Of a stretch of 64,000 nucleotides of DNA, positions 8,858 to 18,521 are shown piece by piece; the stretch's first letter is position 1, and every line of letters starts with the position of its first letter. The notes under the pieces were generated by a model, which was not told the origin of the DNA, did not search any database, and saw only the letters and a program-made list of their open reading frames with translations. The position numbers and the translations under genes were made by a program. This DNA is from CAZKNF01 sp964554105 (GTDB taxonomy: Bacteria; Bacteroidota; Rhodothermia; Rhodothermales; VXPQ01), in the NCBI GenBank assembly GCA_964554105.1, contig CAZKNF010000010.1, positions 1 through 64,000 of the forward strand, given 5' to 3'.

Positions 8858-10153
8858 TTAGAATCCGAACACGCGTGGCAACCAGAGGCTCAGCTCGGGG
8901 ACGAAAGTCACGATCAGGAGTGCGATAATCATCGCGATGAAGAGCGGGAGGAGCGGACGCACGACCTTCGTGATGGGGACATCCGCGATGCCGCAGCCCA
9001 CGAACAGCACGCTGCCCACGGGCGGCGTGCAGAGGCCGACGCAGAGGTTCAGTACCATCACGATGCCAAAATGGACGGGATCCATCCCCAGCTCCATCAC
9101 GATCGGAAGAAAGATGGGCGTGAAGATGAGAACCGCCGGCGTCATGTCCATGAACGTGCCGACCACCAGCAGAATCAGGTTGATGATCAGGAGGATGACG
9201 ATCGGGCTGTCGCTCAGAGCGACGAGGCCCGAAGCGACGTTCTGGGGTATGTTTTCGTACGACATCACCCAGGAGAGTCCCATCGAGGTACCGATCAGGA
9301 GCATGACGATTGCGGTCGTCGAAGCCGTTTCGAGCAGTATGTCGGGCAGGTTCTTTACGGTGATTTCGCGGTAGATGAGCGCGAGGATGAACGCGTAGGC
9401 GACCGCGACGGCCGATGCCTCCGTGGCCGTGAAGATGCCGGCAACGATACCGCCAATCACTACGACAAGGAGAAACAGGCTTGGAAGCGCCTCGAAAAAT
9501 CTGCGGACCGCGACGCCCACGCGGATCCGCTCTGCCCGCGGGTATCCTGACCGATACGCGATTGCGCCTGCCACGAACATCAGCGAAAGCCCTACCAGGA
9601 TGCCTGGAAGGTATCCGGCAAGGAATAAGGCGCCGATTGACGCGCCGCCGCTGGCCAGCGAGTAGACGATAAGAATGTTGCTCGGGGGTATGATGAGGCC
9701 TGTCGTGGCGGACGTAATGTTGACTGCCGCACCGTAGCTGCGGTCGTAACCCTCCGCATCCATCTGCGGCACCATGACGCCGCCGACGGCGGAGGCCGCG
9801 GCGACAGCCGATCCTGAGATGGCTCCAAAAAACATCGCGGCGACGATGTTGACATGGGCCAGGGCGCCGGGCAGCGTGCCGACGAGGCTCTTGGCGAAAT
9901 CGATGAGCCTTCGCGCAATGCCGCCGCGGTTCATGATCTGACCGGCGAGGATGAAAAATGGGATAGCGAGGAGCGCAAAACTGTCCAGCCCCACGGCCAT
10001 CCGCTGGGCCGCAGTTGTCAGCGCGGGTCCGGGATGAATGCTGACGAGCATCGTGCACACCGCCGAGATACCGATCGAGAACGCAATCGGAACGCCGACA
10101 AGCAGCAGCACCAGGAAAACGACAATGAGGACGAGAACGCCGACCAGCTCCAT
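8858..10153 (-). CDS. dctM: TRAP transporter large permease (DctM family)
   Basis: This 431-residue very hydrophobic protein, with about 11-12 predicted membrane helices, carries DctM hallmarks: VPIAFSIGISAV near the start, FFILAGQIMNRGGIARRL, SGSAVAAASAVGG and the late NLCVGLCTPPVGSVLFVG. It is the ion-coupled transport subunit of a TRAP importer. It lies 15 bases after the small subunit gene and forms an operon dctP-dctQ-dctM. With uxaC directly upstream, uronate (glucuronate or galacturonate) is the most likely substrate, by context only. Confidence 0.93.
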   Translation of the reverse strand: MELVGVLVLIVVFLVLLLVGVPIAFSIGISAVCTMLVSIHPGPALTTAAQRMAVGLDSFALLAIPFFILAGQIMNRGGIARRLIDFAKSLVGTLPGALAHVNIVAAMFFGAISGSAVAAASAVGGVMVPQMDAEGYDRSYGAAVNITSATTGLIIPPSNILIVYSLASGGASIGALFLAGYLPGILVGLSLMFVAGAIAYRSGYPRAERIRVGVAVRRFFEALPSLFLLVVVIGGIVAGIFTATEASAVAVAYAFILALIYREITVKNLPDILLETASTTAIVMLLIGTSMGLSWVMSYENIPQNVASGLVALSDSPIVILLIINLILLVVGTFMDMTPAVLIFTPIFLPIVMELGMDPVHFGIVMVLNLCVGLCTPPVGSVLFVGCGIADVPITKVVRPLLPLFIAMIIALLIVTFVPELSLWLPRVFGF

Positions 10154-10168
10154 AAAAGGATGTGGATT

Positions 10169-10699
10169 TCAGTCGATGGGCTTGTGAGTGGATCGATCCG
10201 GTTCGACGACGTCGATCTCCCCGCCACGCATAGCAACGAATCGTTCGCGAATGGATAGCGCGGCATAGAACACGATTATGAGTCCGCTGATCGGCAACAC
10301 CGCATAGACGTACCCGATCTGGACGCCGAGGGCGGCCGACGTCTGGCCCATCATCAATGTCATGCTGACAAGCCGATATCCGCCTATCACCAGTACGAAC
10401 AAAGCGAAGAGCAGGATACTAGCATCGATTGCGATCTCGAGCGCATGTCGTCGCCGGCCTTCAAGCATCATCGGCAGCAGATCGATCGCAAGGTGCATTT
10501 TCTTGCCAGCGGCGTACGCTGCTCCGATCAGGCTGAGCCATATCAGAAGATATCTGGCCAGCTCCTCCGTATACGGACTCGGCGCGTTGAGCACCCATCG
10601 GGTAAACACCTGCCAGAGTACGTTTATTACCGCCGCAAACATGAGCGCGATCAGCGCCCAGGCAAGCGTTTTGTCGACGGCGTTGCGCATGCGGATCAC
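10169..10699 (-). CDS. dctQ: TRAP transporter small permease (DctQ family)
   Basis: A 176-residue protein with four predicted membrane helices and the DctQ landmarks: NVLWQVFTRWVLNAPSPYTEELARYLLIWL and then AYAAGKKMHLAIDLL. The start is probably the GTG at 10699, which shares one base with the TAG stop of dctP (TAGTG arrangement), so translation is coupled. An ATG three codons later is the alternative. It pairs with DctM to form the membrane part of the transporter. Confidence 0.92.
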   Translation of the reverse strand: MIRMRNAVDKTLAWALIALMFAAVINVLWQVFTRWVLNAPSPYTEELARYLLIWLSLIGAAYAAGKKMHLAIDLLPMMLEGRRRHALEIAIDASILLFALFVLVIGGYRLVSMTLMMGQTSAALGVQIGYVYAVLPISGLIIVFYAALSIRERFVAMRGGEIDVVEPDRSTHKPID

Positions 10700-11712
10700 T
10701 ACGGCACCTCCTGAATCCGCTGGATGAGATCGTAGACTTTCGGCGTGTTGCGGAAGGTCTCATACATCGGGGCCACCTGCTCGGCGAAGGGCTCCGTTCG
10801 GGGCCGAACGATCTCGACGCCGGCTTCCTCCAGCGCTTCGAGCGACTCGCGGACCGACTCGGCCCAGAGTTCCTTCTGGTATTCGGCGGATTCATCGGCA
10901 GCCTCCTGCAGCCACTCCCGCTGCTGCTCAGTGAGATCATCCCATAGCGTGGTGCTAACCAGCACGACGTCCGGCACGGCCGTGTGCTCGTCGAGGGAGA
11001 AGTACTTGCACACCTCGTAGTGCCGCGAGAGATAGAACGAGGGCGCATTGTTCTCGGCGCCATCGACGATCCCCTGCTGCAGGGCCGTGTACAGTTCGCC
11101 CCACGCGATAGGGGTCGGCGATCCACCCAGCGCCTGGACCATTTGCATGGAGACCGGACTCTCCTGCACGCGGATCTTCAATCCCTGAAGATCGGACGGC
11201 TGCTCGACGGGCCGATCTTTCGTGTAGAAACTTCGGGTTCCGGCGTCGTAATACGTGACCCCGCGAAGGCCGAACTCCTGTCCGCTCTGCAGTATTTCGC
11301 GGCCGACGTCACCGCTCCAGACCTCGAACCGATGATTCTCGTCGCGAAAGAGATAGGGCAGGCCGAAGACCTGGTACTCGGGAACGAAGCCCTCGAGCAC
11401 GGCGGAAGAAACCTTTGTCATGCCCACGCTTCCGATCTGCAGCAGCTCGAGCAGCTCTCGCTCCGTGCCGAGTTGCTGACTCGGATAGACGTCGACCCGC
11501 ATCGTAGAGTCCGACTTCTCGATCAACCGCTCACCCATATCGACCATCGCGTGGTGAACGGGATGAGAGACATCCAGGCCGTGGCCCATCTTGACGACGA
11601 CGACATCGGACCGTGGACCGCAGGCTGAGACGAACAGCAAGAGGACGAGGGCGATAATCGGTTCGATCCAATTCCGTCTCATGTAGCCGCTTCGATCGAA
11701 TCTCTTACTCAT
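10699..11712 (-). CDS. dctP: TRAP substrate-binding lipoprotein (DctP family)
   Basis: This 337-residue binding protein has a lipoprotein signal ending in LLFVSACG, so it is membrane-tethered and not free in the periplasm. Family motifs are KMGHGLDVSHPVHHAM, the RIQEVP end and the strand-rich centre KIRVQESPVSMQMVQALGGSPTPIAWGELYTALQQG, in which the arginine of the KIRV segment binds the ligand carboxylate in known DctP proteins. An internal ATG at 11682 would shorten the leader and is equally plausible. First gene of the dctPQM set and 131 bases after uxaC; the likely ligand is a uronate. Confidence 0.92.
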   Translation of the reverse strand: MSKRFDRSGYMRRNWIEPIIALVLLLFVSACGPRSDVVVVKMGHGLDVSHPVHHAMVDMGERLIEKSDSTMRVDVYPSQQLGTERELLELLQIGSVGMTKVSSAVLEGFVPEYQVFGLPYLFRDENHRFEVWSGDVGREILQSGQEFGLRGVTYYDAGTRSFYTKDRPVEQPSDLQGLKIRVQESPVSMQMVQALGGSPTPIAWGELYTALQQGIVDGAENNAPSFYLSRHYEVCKYFSLDEHTAVPDVVLVSTTLWDDLTEQQREWLQEAADESAEYQKELWAESVRESLEALEEAGVEIVRPRTEPFAEQVAPMYETFRNTPKVYDLIQRIQEVP

Positions 11713-11843
11713 GGTCGTGCGAGCCTCGTGGTGCGCCCATTGAATTGCGAATCAGGTCGCTAAATAGCTAGGGCAATCCGGATTCGGGCAGCCGGTACGG
11801 AGCATAATTCATGTCTCGGTCGAACGCAAGGAAGGCAGATGTG

Positions 11844-13283
11844 TCACATGACGGCCGCGTCCGACGAGTCGTCGAGCTGGTAGGTCTCGCGGGCGAGGTC
11901 ATAGGCCATGGTGCGAGCGAGCTGCCGTGCATCCGCTTCAGCTATCTGATGGGTCGCGACGAGTCCGGCGAGATAATTTGCGTCGACACGCCTCGACAGA
12001 TCGTGCCGTGCCGGTATCGATAGAAACGCGCGCGTATCGTCATTAAACCCGGCGGTGTTGTAAATGCCTGCCGTTTCCGTGACGAGCTGCCGGTAGCGCG
12101 TCATACCTTCAATACTATCGAAGAACCACCAGGCGGGGCCAAGGCGCACGGCGGGGTAGTGGCCGGCGAGCGGCGCCAGCTCGCGCGAATACGTGCTTTC
12201 GTCCAGCGTGAAGAGGACGAGGGTGAAGTTGGGATGCGTTCCGTACGCGTTCAGCAGCGGCCTCAGATTTCGCGTGAACTCGGTCTGAACTGGAATGTCG
12301 GCGCCCATGTCGTCCCCGAAACGATCGTAGACAAGCTCGTTGTGATTTCGAAATGATCCCGGATGGATTTGCATGACGAGGCCGTCGTCAACGCTCATGC
12401 GAGCCATTTCCATCAGCATGTGGGCTTCAAAGCTGCGTTGATCTTCCGGCGTGGCATCTCCGCTGAGAGCGCGGCGAAAACAATTCTCCGCCTCGTGTTC
12501 AGTCATCCTCATCGTGAAAGGCTCGACCACGGCATGGTCGGTCGACGTGGCGCCCACCGATTTGAAATACTCGCGGCGATGCTCGAGCGCTCGGATGAAG
12601 TCTCCATAGCTGTCGATCGCCATGTCGGCCACTTCGGCCAGACGTACGATTTCGTCTCTCCAACTCGGAGCGGACAGTCGAAACACGGCGTCCGGCCGGA
12701 AACACGGCACGACTCGACCACCCCATCCGGAATCACGAATCGCCCGGTGATGCTCGAGGGTGTCGGATGCCCGGTCCGTCGTGGTTAGCACCTCGATGTT
12801 GAACTGATCGAACAGCGCGCGGGGACGGAAGCGTTCGCTTTGAAGCTGCCCGTGTATCCTATCGTAGATGTCCATTGCCGAATCCGAATCAAGTCGCTGC
12901 CGGATGCCAAAGACGTGGTAGAACTCGTAGTCGAGCCAAGCGCGCGTGGGGGTTCCGAGAAACAAGTGATACTGGTCGGCAAAAAGCTGCCAGATTGCAC
13001 TAGGGTCGGATTCCACAGGCGAGCCATCCACCGGCGGGATGCCAACCTGGTCCATTGAAATGCCCTGCGAATAGAGCATTCGAAAGATGTAATGGTCGGG
13101 CGTGATGATCAGCGAAGTCGGTTCGGGAAACCGATCGTTCTCGGCGAGGAGGCGCGGGTCTACGTGTCCATGCGGACACACCAGCGGGAGATCCTGCACG
13201 CTTTCGTATAGCTCACGTGCGACGCGACGGACACCTGGATCTGGGTCAAAGAATCTATCAGGATGGAGTTCTAGCTGTTCCAT
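11844..13283 (-). CDS. uxaC: Glucuronate isomerase
   Basis: This 479-residue protein is a full-length UxaC. It shows the family N-terminus with the metal-binding CPHGHVDPRLLAEN, then SLIITPDHYIFRML, the central EVLTTTDRASDTLEHH, MQIHPGSFRNHN and late AWWFFDSIEGM. It converts D-glucuronate to D-fructuronate (or galacturonate to tagaturonate) in the cytoplasm, the first step of the isomerase pathway. No uxaB, uxuA, kdgK or kdgA lies in this window, so the pathway must continue elsewhere. Its position between an exported oxidoreductase and the TRAP operon, facing a glucuronoyl esterase, supports a glucuronate-use island. Confidence 0.95.
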   Translation of the reverse strand: MEQLELHPDRFFDPDPGVRRVARELYESVQDLPLVCPHGHVDPRLLAENDRFPEPTSLIITPDHYIFRMLYSQGISMDQVGIPPVDGSPVESDPSAIWQLFADQYHLFLGTPTRAWLDYEFYHVFGIRQRLDSDSAMDIYDRIHGQLQSERFRPRALFDQFNIEVLTTTDRASDTLEHHRAIRDSGWGGRVVPCFRPDAVFRLSAPSWRDEIVRLAEVADMAIDSYGDFIRALEHRREYFKSVGATSTDHAVVEPFTMRMTEHEAENCFRRALSGDATPEDQRSFEAHMLMEMARMSVDDGLVMQIHPGSFRNHNELVYDRFGDDMGADIPVQTEFTRNLRPLLNAYGTHPNFTLVLFTLDESTYSRELAPLAGHYPAVRLGPAWWFFDSIEGMTRYRQLVTETAGIYNTAGFNDDTRAFLSIPARHDLSRRVDANYLAGLVATHQIAEADARQLARTMAYDLARETYQLDDSSDAAVM

Positions 13284-13543
13284 TCGCAGGGTGTCTGGTA
13301 ATAGTCAATTAAATCCGGATGCGCGACTTCGCCTGATTCGCATGACGTTTTGCAGCGCCCGCGCGCCATCCGCTCTAAAACTGCGCTCTGTCCCGCCCTT
13401 CTACAAACGTCGCTTTCAATATCCTGGTAGATCGCACCAACGGCCGCGAATCGCGGGGATTCTGGGCCGAGCACACGCGGCTCGAAAGTGAGTACGAGCA
13501 GCGATTCGCCGCGGTTTGAGGAGCGAGCGCTTCGGCCGAACCG
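13284..13543. other. 260-base spacer without recognised gene
   Basis: Spacer between the Gfo/Idh gene and uxaC, both on the minus strand. Short overlapping frames exist, but none has family resemblance or a ribosome-binding site. I see no hairpin with a T-tract. Confidence 0.4.
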
Positions 13544-14920
13544 TCAGAGCGTCCACCCCTCGCGATACGCGCGTCCGAGATATTGATCCGCCTCCGGGGC
13601 ATTCGGGAAACGGACCGCAACGGGATCGTATCGCAGGACTTCTCCGGCGCGAACGGCCGCGGTGCCGAGCAGCATGTTCTCGGTGAGCGGGGCGGCGTAG
13701 GAGAAGGGGCACGACACGTCTTCTTCGCCGAGAATCGCATTGATCCAGTTCATCTCGTGGGTCGGCGCGGCGACGCGTGCGACCGTCTCGGGGATTTCGC
13801 GGGCAGCCTCCTCAACCTCCTTCGGGTAGATGCACGGGTTGTCGCCGTACGTTTCATACGTGAGCACGCCCTGGTCGCCTACCAGGATCGCGCCGCCGAC
13901 TCGGCTGAGCTCGACGTCATCCGGCAGCATCGCCGGACGCTCGGGTAGCAGACCGCCGTCGTACCAGGTCAGGCGGACGGGCTCGCCGCCTTCGCCGGCG
14001 TATTCGTAATAGACGACATTTCCAGCCGGCCAGGATGCCTGCTCGTCGGGCGCTCCGCCGAAGGGGGTCGACGTGCCCCACATCTTCGTCGGATACTCGA
14101 GGTCGAGCGCCCAGTAAGCGTGATCCATCAGATGCGCGCCCATGTCGCCCAGCGCGCCCACGCCATAATCGACCCAGCCGCGCCAGTCGTGCGGATGATA
14201 GACGGGATGATAGTCCGTGTATGGGGCCGGACCGATCCACACATCCCAGTTAAGGTCGGGCGGAGGCGCAGGCGTTTCGGTGGGCCGGGGGATGGCCTGC
14301 TGCCAATAGCCGAGCGGCCGGTTGGTCCAGACGTGTATTTCGTGCACCGGACCGATGGCGCCTCCACGCACGAGCTCCAGCACGCGACGTCCATCCGGAC
14401 GGGAATGACCCTGGTTGCCCATCTGCGTGACGACGCCGGTTTCGTCAGCGGTCTTTTGAAGAGTGCGGGCCTCGGCGACGGACCATGTCAGCGGCTTCTG
14501 CACGTAGACGTGCTTGCCCAGCTCCATCGCCGTGTTCGCCACGATGGCGTGATTGTGGTCAGGCGTGGCGACCATCACGGCGTCGATCTCCTGGACCTGG
14601 TCGAGCATGCGACGCCAGTCGGTGAATCGCTGCGCGCGGTCGTATGCGGCCTTGAGCTCCTGCCTATTCTCCCGCGGATTGCCGCCGCCGTCCATGAAAG
14701 CTCGCGCGACGTGTTCAAAATCGACGTCGGCGATCGCGACGATATTCTGACTGCGGAGCTGGTTCATGTTGCTCGCGCCCATTCCCCCTGCGCCGACGGC
14801 CGCCACGTTCACTGTATCACTCGGCGCCTTGAAACCCGGCCCACCCAGTACGTGGCGGGGCACGATGGTGACGCCCGCTGCCGCGGCCGCTGCTCCCTTC
14901 ACGAAAGATCTTCTGTCCAT
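13544..14920 (-). CDS. Tat-exported Gfo/Idh/MocA family oxidoreductase
   Basis: A 458-residue protein beginning [16 protein letters not shown], a twin-arginine signal (RRSFVK) followed by a hydrophobic alanine run, so the folded protein with its cofactor is probably exported. The Rossmann motif [14 protein letters not shown] and the conserved VQKPLTWSV (EKP position reads QKP) define the Gfo/Idh/MocA family; the C-terminal half is its alpha/beta domain. Exported members of this type are common in Bacteroidota and Planctomycetota carbohydrate loci, acting on sugars or sugar acids with tightly bound NAD. The substrate is unknown; location beside uxaC suggests a sugar acid. Confidence 0.87.
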   Translation of the reverse strand: MDRRSFVKGAAAAAAGVTIVPRHVLGGPGFKAPSDTVNVAAVGAGGMGASNMNQLRSQNIVAIADVDFEHVARAFMDGGGNPRENRQELKAAYDRAQRFTDWRRMLDQVQEIDAVMVATPDHNHAIVANTAMELGKHVYVQKPLTWSVAEARTLQKTADETGVVTQMGNQGHSRPDGRRVLELVRGGAIGPVHEIHVWTNRPLGYWQQAIPRPTETPAPPPDLNWDVWIGPAPYTDYHPVYHPHDWRGWVDYGVGALGDMGAHLMDHAYWALDLEYPTKMWGTSTPFGGAPDEQASWPAGNVVYYEYAGEGGEPVRLTWYDGGLLPERPAMLPDDVELSRVGGAILVGDQGVLTYETYGDNPCIYPKEVEEAAREIPETVARVAAPTHEMNWINAILGEEDVSCPFSYAAPLTENMLLGTAAVRAGEVLRYDPVAVRFPNAPEADQYLGRAYREGWTL

Positions 14921-14993
14921 TTATCCGTTGTTTACAAGCTCCTTGAAAATGCCTCCGGTCGGCGCCGCAGCGTACGATTCCACACGAACAGCC

Positions 14994-15770
14994 TCAATAA
15001 TCGGTCGTCGGCCATGTCCGCGGCGGCGCGAAATCGGTCGGTGTCTGCGGCCCCCGGAAGTTCGAAATATACACGGCGGTTTGCCGAAGCGCCTCGGCCG
15101 CGTTGCGCAGCGTCGAGTCACCCAGAACGACGCCCTGGTATGTCTGGTCCGGCCCGGAAAAGTACGGTAGAACTCGCTGCCCGCCCGTCGACATGATGGT
15201 CTTGATGGAATCATTCCGAAACGCGTGCCCGAACGGGAACGGCTCGGGATTCGGATCGCTGTCGGGGGTATGGCGCGCCCCGTGGAGGTGCCCCAATTCA
15301 TGTGCCAGGGCAAAATCGGGAGCGCCGAGGGTGCCGAAGTCCACGACCGCGAACGCAGTGGCGGGATCCGCCATAACGGCGGCGTTGATCGTCGCGCTTC
15401 GCTCTTCGACGACGAGCACGACGATATCTGCTTCACTCCGATCGCGAAGATCGTGAAGTTCGTCGAGGTGCCCGTCACCATCTCGCACGAGTCTCCGGAG
15501 GTCCTGAATGCGCTCCGTCAGCTCGTACTCGACTTCGGCGCTGCCCGCGAGCGTAAGCCGAATCGGAATACGACTGTTTTCATACGCCACATTAGTATCG
15601 TCGATCGCTCGTTGAATCGTCGACGCCACGTCATCCGCGGCCGTCGCGGCAGCGGTCGTATAGGCGGCCAGCAGAGTAATCTCCGTCCGATCGTCGTCTT
15701 CACCTGCAGAATCGCACGCGGATACGAATATGAGCGCCACAATGAGGAGGATTGGAAGCAATCGAGCCAT
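14994..15770 (-). CDS. Metzincin-type zinc metalloprotease lipoprotein
   Basis: A 258-residue protein with a lipobox (VSAC, cysteine 19) and an acidic start to the mature chain. Near residue 160 it has HELGHLHGARH, an exact match to the metzincin zinc motif HExxHxxGxxH, and TIMS further on can supply the Met-turn. It therefore resembles small bacterial metzincins such as the peptidyl-Asp metalloendopeptidases. It is a secreted, lipid-anchored protease. Its gene lies 73 bases upstream of the Gfo/Idh gene on the same strand; a role in the sugar locus is not evident. A 14-base tandem duplication lies nine bases upstream of the start codon. Confidence 0.78.
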   Translation of the reverse strand: MARLLPILLIVALIFVSACDSAGEDDDRTEITLLAAYTTAAATAADDVASTIQRAIDDTNVAYENSRIPIRLTLAGSAEVEYELTERIQDLRRLVRDGDGHLDELHDLRDRSEADIVVLVVEERSATINAAVMADPATAFAVVDFGTLGAPDFALAHELGHLHGARHTPDSDPNPEPFPFGHAFRNDSIKTIMSTGGQRVLPYFSGPDQTYQGVVLGDSTLRNAAEALRQTAVYISNFRGPQTPTDFAPPRTWPTTDY

Positions 15771-15779
15771 GCGGGCGCG

Positions 15780-15807
15780 GCCTAGATTATTTGGCCTAGA
15801 TTATTTG
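15780..15807. repeat. 14-base perfect tandem duplication before the metzincin gene
   Basis: The unit GCCTAGATTATTTG occurs twice, at 15780-15793 and 15794-15807, with no change. As with the pair at 1870, it sits just upstream of a minus-strand start codon (15770) and has the same unit length, but the sequence is different. Confidence 0.85.
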
Positions 15808-15940
15808 ACGACGGCTGGCGGAGGGCGTGCGGGCGGAGGGCGCCCGCGAGTGTGGACCTATATTCGGCTACGCATGGTAGTCTTTTAGTATACACAAGTT
15901 AACCTGCGAGTGCATGGTGGAAAACTAAGGTCATGGAGAC

Positions 15941-16735
15941 GTGGTGAATACTCCTGTCATAGAAACTGTTGCGCTGCGTGTAGCCGACCTTCGGAGGTCG
16001 ACGGCCTTCTATGAAGGCATCCTCGGACTGCACGTGCGAGACATCGGCAATGCCACGCGCGAATTCTGGATCGAGGATGCGTCTTCACCGCTCGTCCGCA
16101 TCGTGGAAGCGCCGGACGCGAAGCCGAAGCCTGCGCGTGCTCTGGGACTCTTTCATTACGCGCTACTCGTCCCGGATCGGCCCGCCCTCGCGGCCATACT
16201 TCGCCGCCTCGGCGAGACCCGTACCGGGCTTCAGGGCGCATCGGATCACCACGTGAGCGAAGCGTTGTATCTGTCCGATCCCGATGGTCACGGCATCGAA
16301 ATCTATCGCGATAGGCCCGAGGAGGAATGGACGTACACGGACAGCGGTGAGCTGTACATGACGACGGACCCTCTGGATTTGCAGGACCTCGTCGAGGAGG
16401 CGGATCGCAGCGCCTCGCTGCCGAAAGGCACGACCATCGGACACATCCACCTGCACGTCGCCGACATTGACAGGGCGGAAACGTTCTACGCGGATAATCT
16501 GGGATTCGATGTGATGGTCCGGAGCTATCCGGGTGCGCTCTTCGTTTCTACGGGCGGATATCATCATCACATCGGACTGAATACGTGGGCGGGTCCCGAT
16601 GCCGCCCCGCCCGGCGACGAAACGATCGGCATGATTGATTTCGCGCTGCGTGCTCCGAATCGGGACGGCGGGTCGGATCGCGGTGGCGAGATGATCACGG
16701 ATCCGGACGGCATCCGCATTCGGCTGATCCCTTGA
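15941..16735 (+). CDS. Two-domain VOC (glyoxalase/extradiol dioxygenase-like) protein, CatE-like
   Basis: 264 residues forming two vicinal-oxygen-chelate domains. The first begins ETVALRVADLRRSTAFYEGILGL and the second GHIHLHVADIDRAETFYADNLGF near residue 165. The motifs DPDGHGIEIYRDRP in the first domain and GGYHHHIGLNTW in the second carry possible metal ligands. The layout matches CatE-type proteins annotated as catechol 2,3-dioxygenase-like, found in many genomes with uncertain substrate. The start is a GTG at 15941 (a second GTG follows at once) and leaves little room for a strong ribosome site. It converges on the ubiB-like gene across an assembly gap. Confidence 0.82.
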   Translation: MVNTPVIETVALRVADLRRSTAFYEGILGLHVRDIGNATREFWIEDASSPLVRIVEAPDAKPKPARALGLFHYALLVPDRPALAAILRRLGETRTGLQGASDHHVSEALYLSDPDGHGIEIYRDRPEEEWTYTDSGELYMTTDPLDLQDLVEEADRSASLPKGTTIGHIHLHVADIDRAETFYADNLGFDVMVRSYPGALFVSTGGYHHHIGLNTWAGPDAAPPGDETIGMIDFALRAPNRDGGSDRGGEMITDPDGIRIRLIP

Positions 16736-16775
16736 TTCGGCCGATCCTTTGGGCCGAAAAACGATTTAAATAGGT

Positions 16776-16875
16776 NNNNNNNNNNNNNNNNNNNNNNNNN
16801 NNNNNNNNNNNNNNNNNNNNNNNNNNNNNNNNNNNNNNNNNNNNNNNNNNNNNNNNNNNNNNNNNNNNNNNNNNN
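16776..16875. other. Assembly gap (100 N)
   Basis: A run of exactly 100 N, the standard placeholder for a scaffold join of unknown length. It removes the C-terminal codons of the UbiB-like gene; frames read through it are not real. Confidence 0.98.
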
Positions 16876-18521
16876 TCGAAGATGATGCTGAAGATGAGGA
16901 TGAATCCGCACGCCGCAGCCCCGAGAAACAAGATCATAGCGATGCCCGGATAGCCTAAAATGGTGAACGCCGTATCGACTCGCATCATCAGGGCAGCACC
17001 GAGAATCAGGGCTGCGAGCACCATGCTCAGAGCGATCCGGTTCGCGATAGCGTGGAGATTTCGCAGCAGCCGGAGTTCATCGAAGGACTCAACTTTGATC
17101 TCGAATTCGTTGCGCGCGAGCGTGCGGAAGAGCCTGTTTATTCTCGCCGGCAGTTCCTGGACAAATTCGTTCACTTCAAGCATTGTCGAGAAGACGTGCG
17201 CACCCGTCACGCGCTTGAACATGCGCTGGCGCATGATCGAATCGGCGTGGCGATTGATCATTTCGTTTGGATTGAAATCGGGTGCGAGGAGCCGGCTGAT
17301 TTCGTCGAGGTGGAGGAGTGCCTTTCCGAGCATCGTGAGTTCGGAGGCGGGTCGGATTCCGCAGTCGCCCGAGATCCGCGCAATGTCAACCACGATGCGA
17401 CCCACTTCGATATCTTCGAGCGTCGCGTGCTGGTACCGCATCACCATATCGGCGACCTCGCGCTCAAACCTCGGTTCGTCGAACTGCTCCCTGATCACGC
17501 CGATGTCTCGAGCAATTTCGGCTGCGGCGGTGCCCTCCCCTTCTACGACGGCGAGCAGCAGACGGAGCAGCCGTTCCTGCATCGTCGGTTCGATACGTGC
17601 AACCATCCCGAGGTCGATTAGAGCGAGCCGGTGTGTCTCGGTCACGAAAACGTTGCCCGGATGCGGATCGGCATGAAAGAAACCATCCACCAGAATCTGG
17701 TCGAGATAGGCCTTCGACAACTGCTCGGCCAGCTTTTCGCCGTCGATCTCCGTTCGGATGACCGGATTCAGCGTCGTCACCTTCCGGCCCCGCACGAAAT
17801 CCATCGTCAAGACACGAGACGACGAGTAGTCTTCGATCGGCTGCGGAACATAGATCAACTCGTATTTACGCAGATTTCGCCCGAGGGTCACCAGGTTTTG
17901 CGCCTCCAGACGGTAATCGAGCTCGCGTATAAGCGTCTTCTTGAACTGCTCGAGCATCAAGGCGAACCCGTACTTTCTTCCGGTATCCGTGTGTTCATCC
18001 AGAAATTCCGCGAGTTCCTTGAGCGCTTCGAGGTCGTCGAGTATTTGATTGCGGATATTGGGCCTCTGAACCTTGACCGCCACGTGCCGGCCGTCCCGAA
18101 GCACGGCGTGGTGTACCTGCCCTAGGGACGCCGCAGCGACCGGCTCCGGGTCGAATTGCTGAAAGGCCTTCGAAATTCGAACGCCGATTTCTTTCAGTAC
18201 AATCTCCTGGACTCGTTCGTACGCAAACGGCTCGACCCGATCCTGCAGGCGAGAAAGTGCTCGGAGGTAGGCCACGGGAAGCAGGTCGGCGCGTGTGGAG
18301 AGAAGCTGGCCGAGCTTTACGTAGGTCGGTCCGAGTCGCTCGAGATCCGATGCGAGCGCTTCAGGTTTCTTACTCAACTCGACCGGATCCGGCTCTCCTT
18401 CCTCGCGCATGAAATCGCTGATCTTGGCCGCACGCACGAAATCCGTACTCCCATACTTCGCCAGGAGGCGAATGATGTCTTTATACCGCTTCAGATGAGT
18501 TGGTCTGATGCTTAACGACAT
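16876..18521 (-). CDS. ubiB: UbiB/ABC1/AarF-family atypical kinase, 3' end lost in gap
   Basis: At least 548 residues. The family-defining KxGQ motif is present (YVKLGQLLSTRADLLP), as are the ATP-binding alanine-rich loop AAASLGQVHHAVL, the lysine in VAVKVQRP, the catalytic FFHADPHPGNVFV and the metal-binding IDLGMV. UbiB-like proteins support ubiquinone or menaquinone synthesis or lipid homeostasis at the membrane. The end shows two hydrophobic helices and the chain stops at the 100-base N gap, just short of the usual C-terminus. The ATG at 18521 fits the family N-terminus (SIRPTHLKRYKDIIRLL); 61 further upstream codons are open but unlike the family. Divergent from cysM. Confidence 0.9.

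Noticed and set aside
12159..12788. Plus-strand open frames inside uxaC
   Set aside because: Antisense to a complete glucuronate isomerase.
16695..16911. Open frames reading through the N gap near 16776, including an extended UbiB tail and a minus-strand frame over the VOC gene
   Set aside because: Reading through N is meaningless; the residues after the gap are antisense to the VOC protein.
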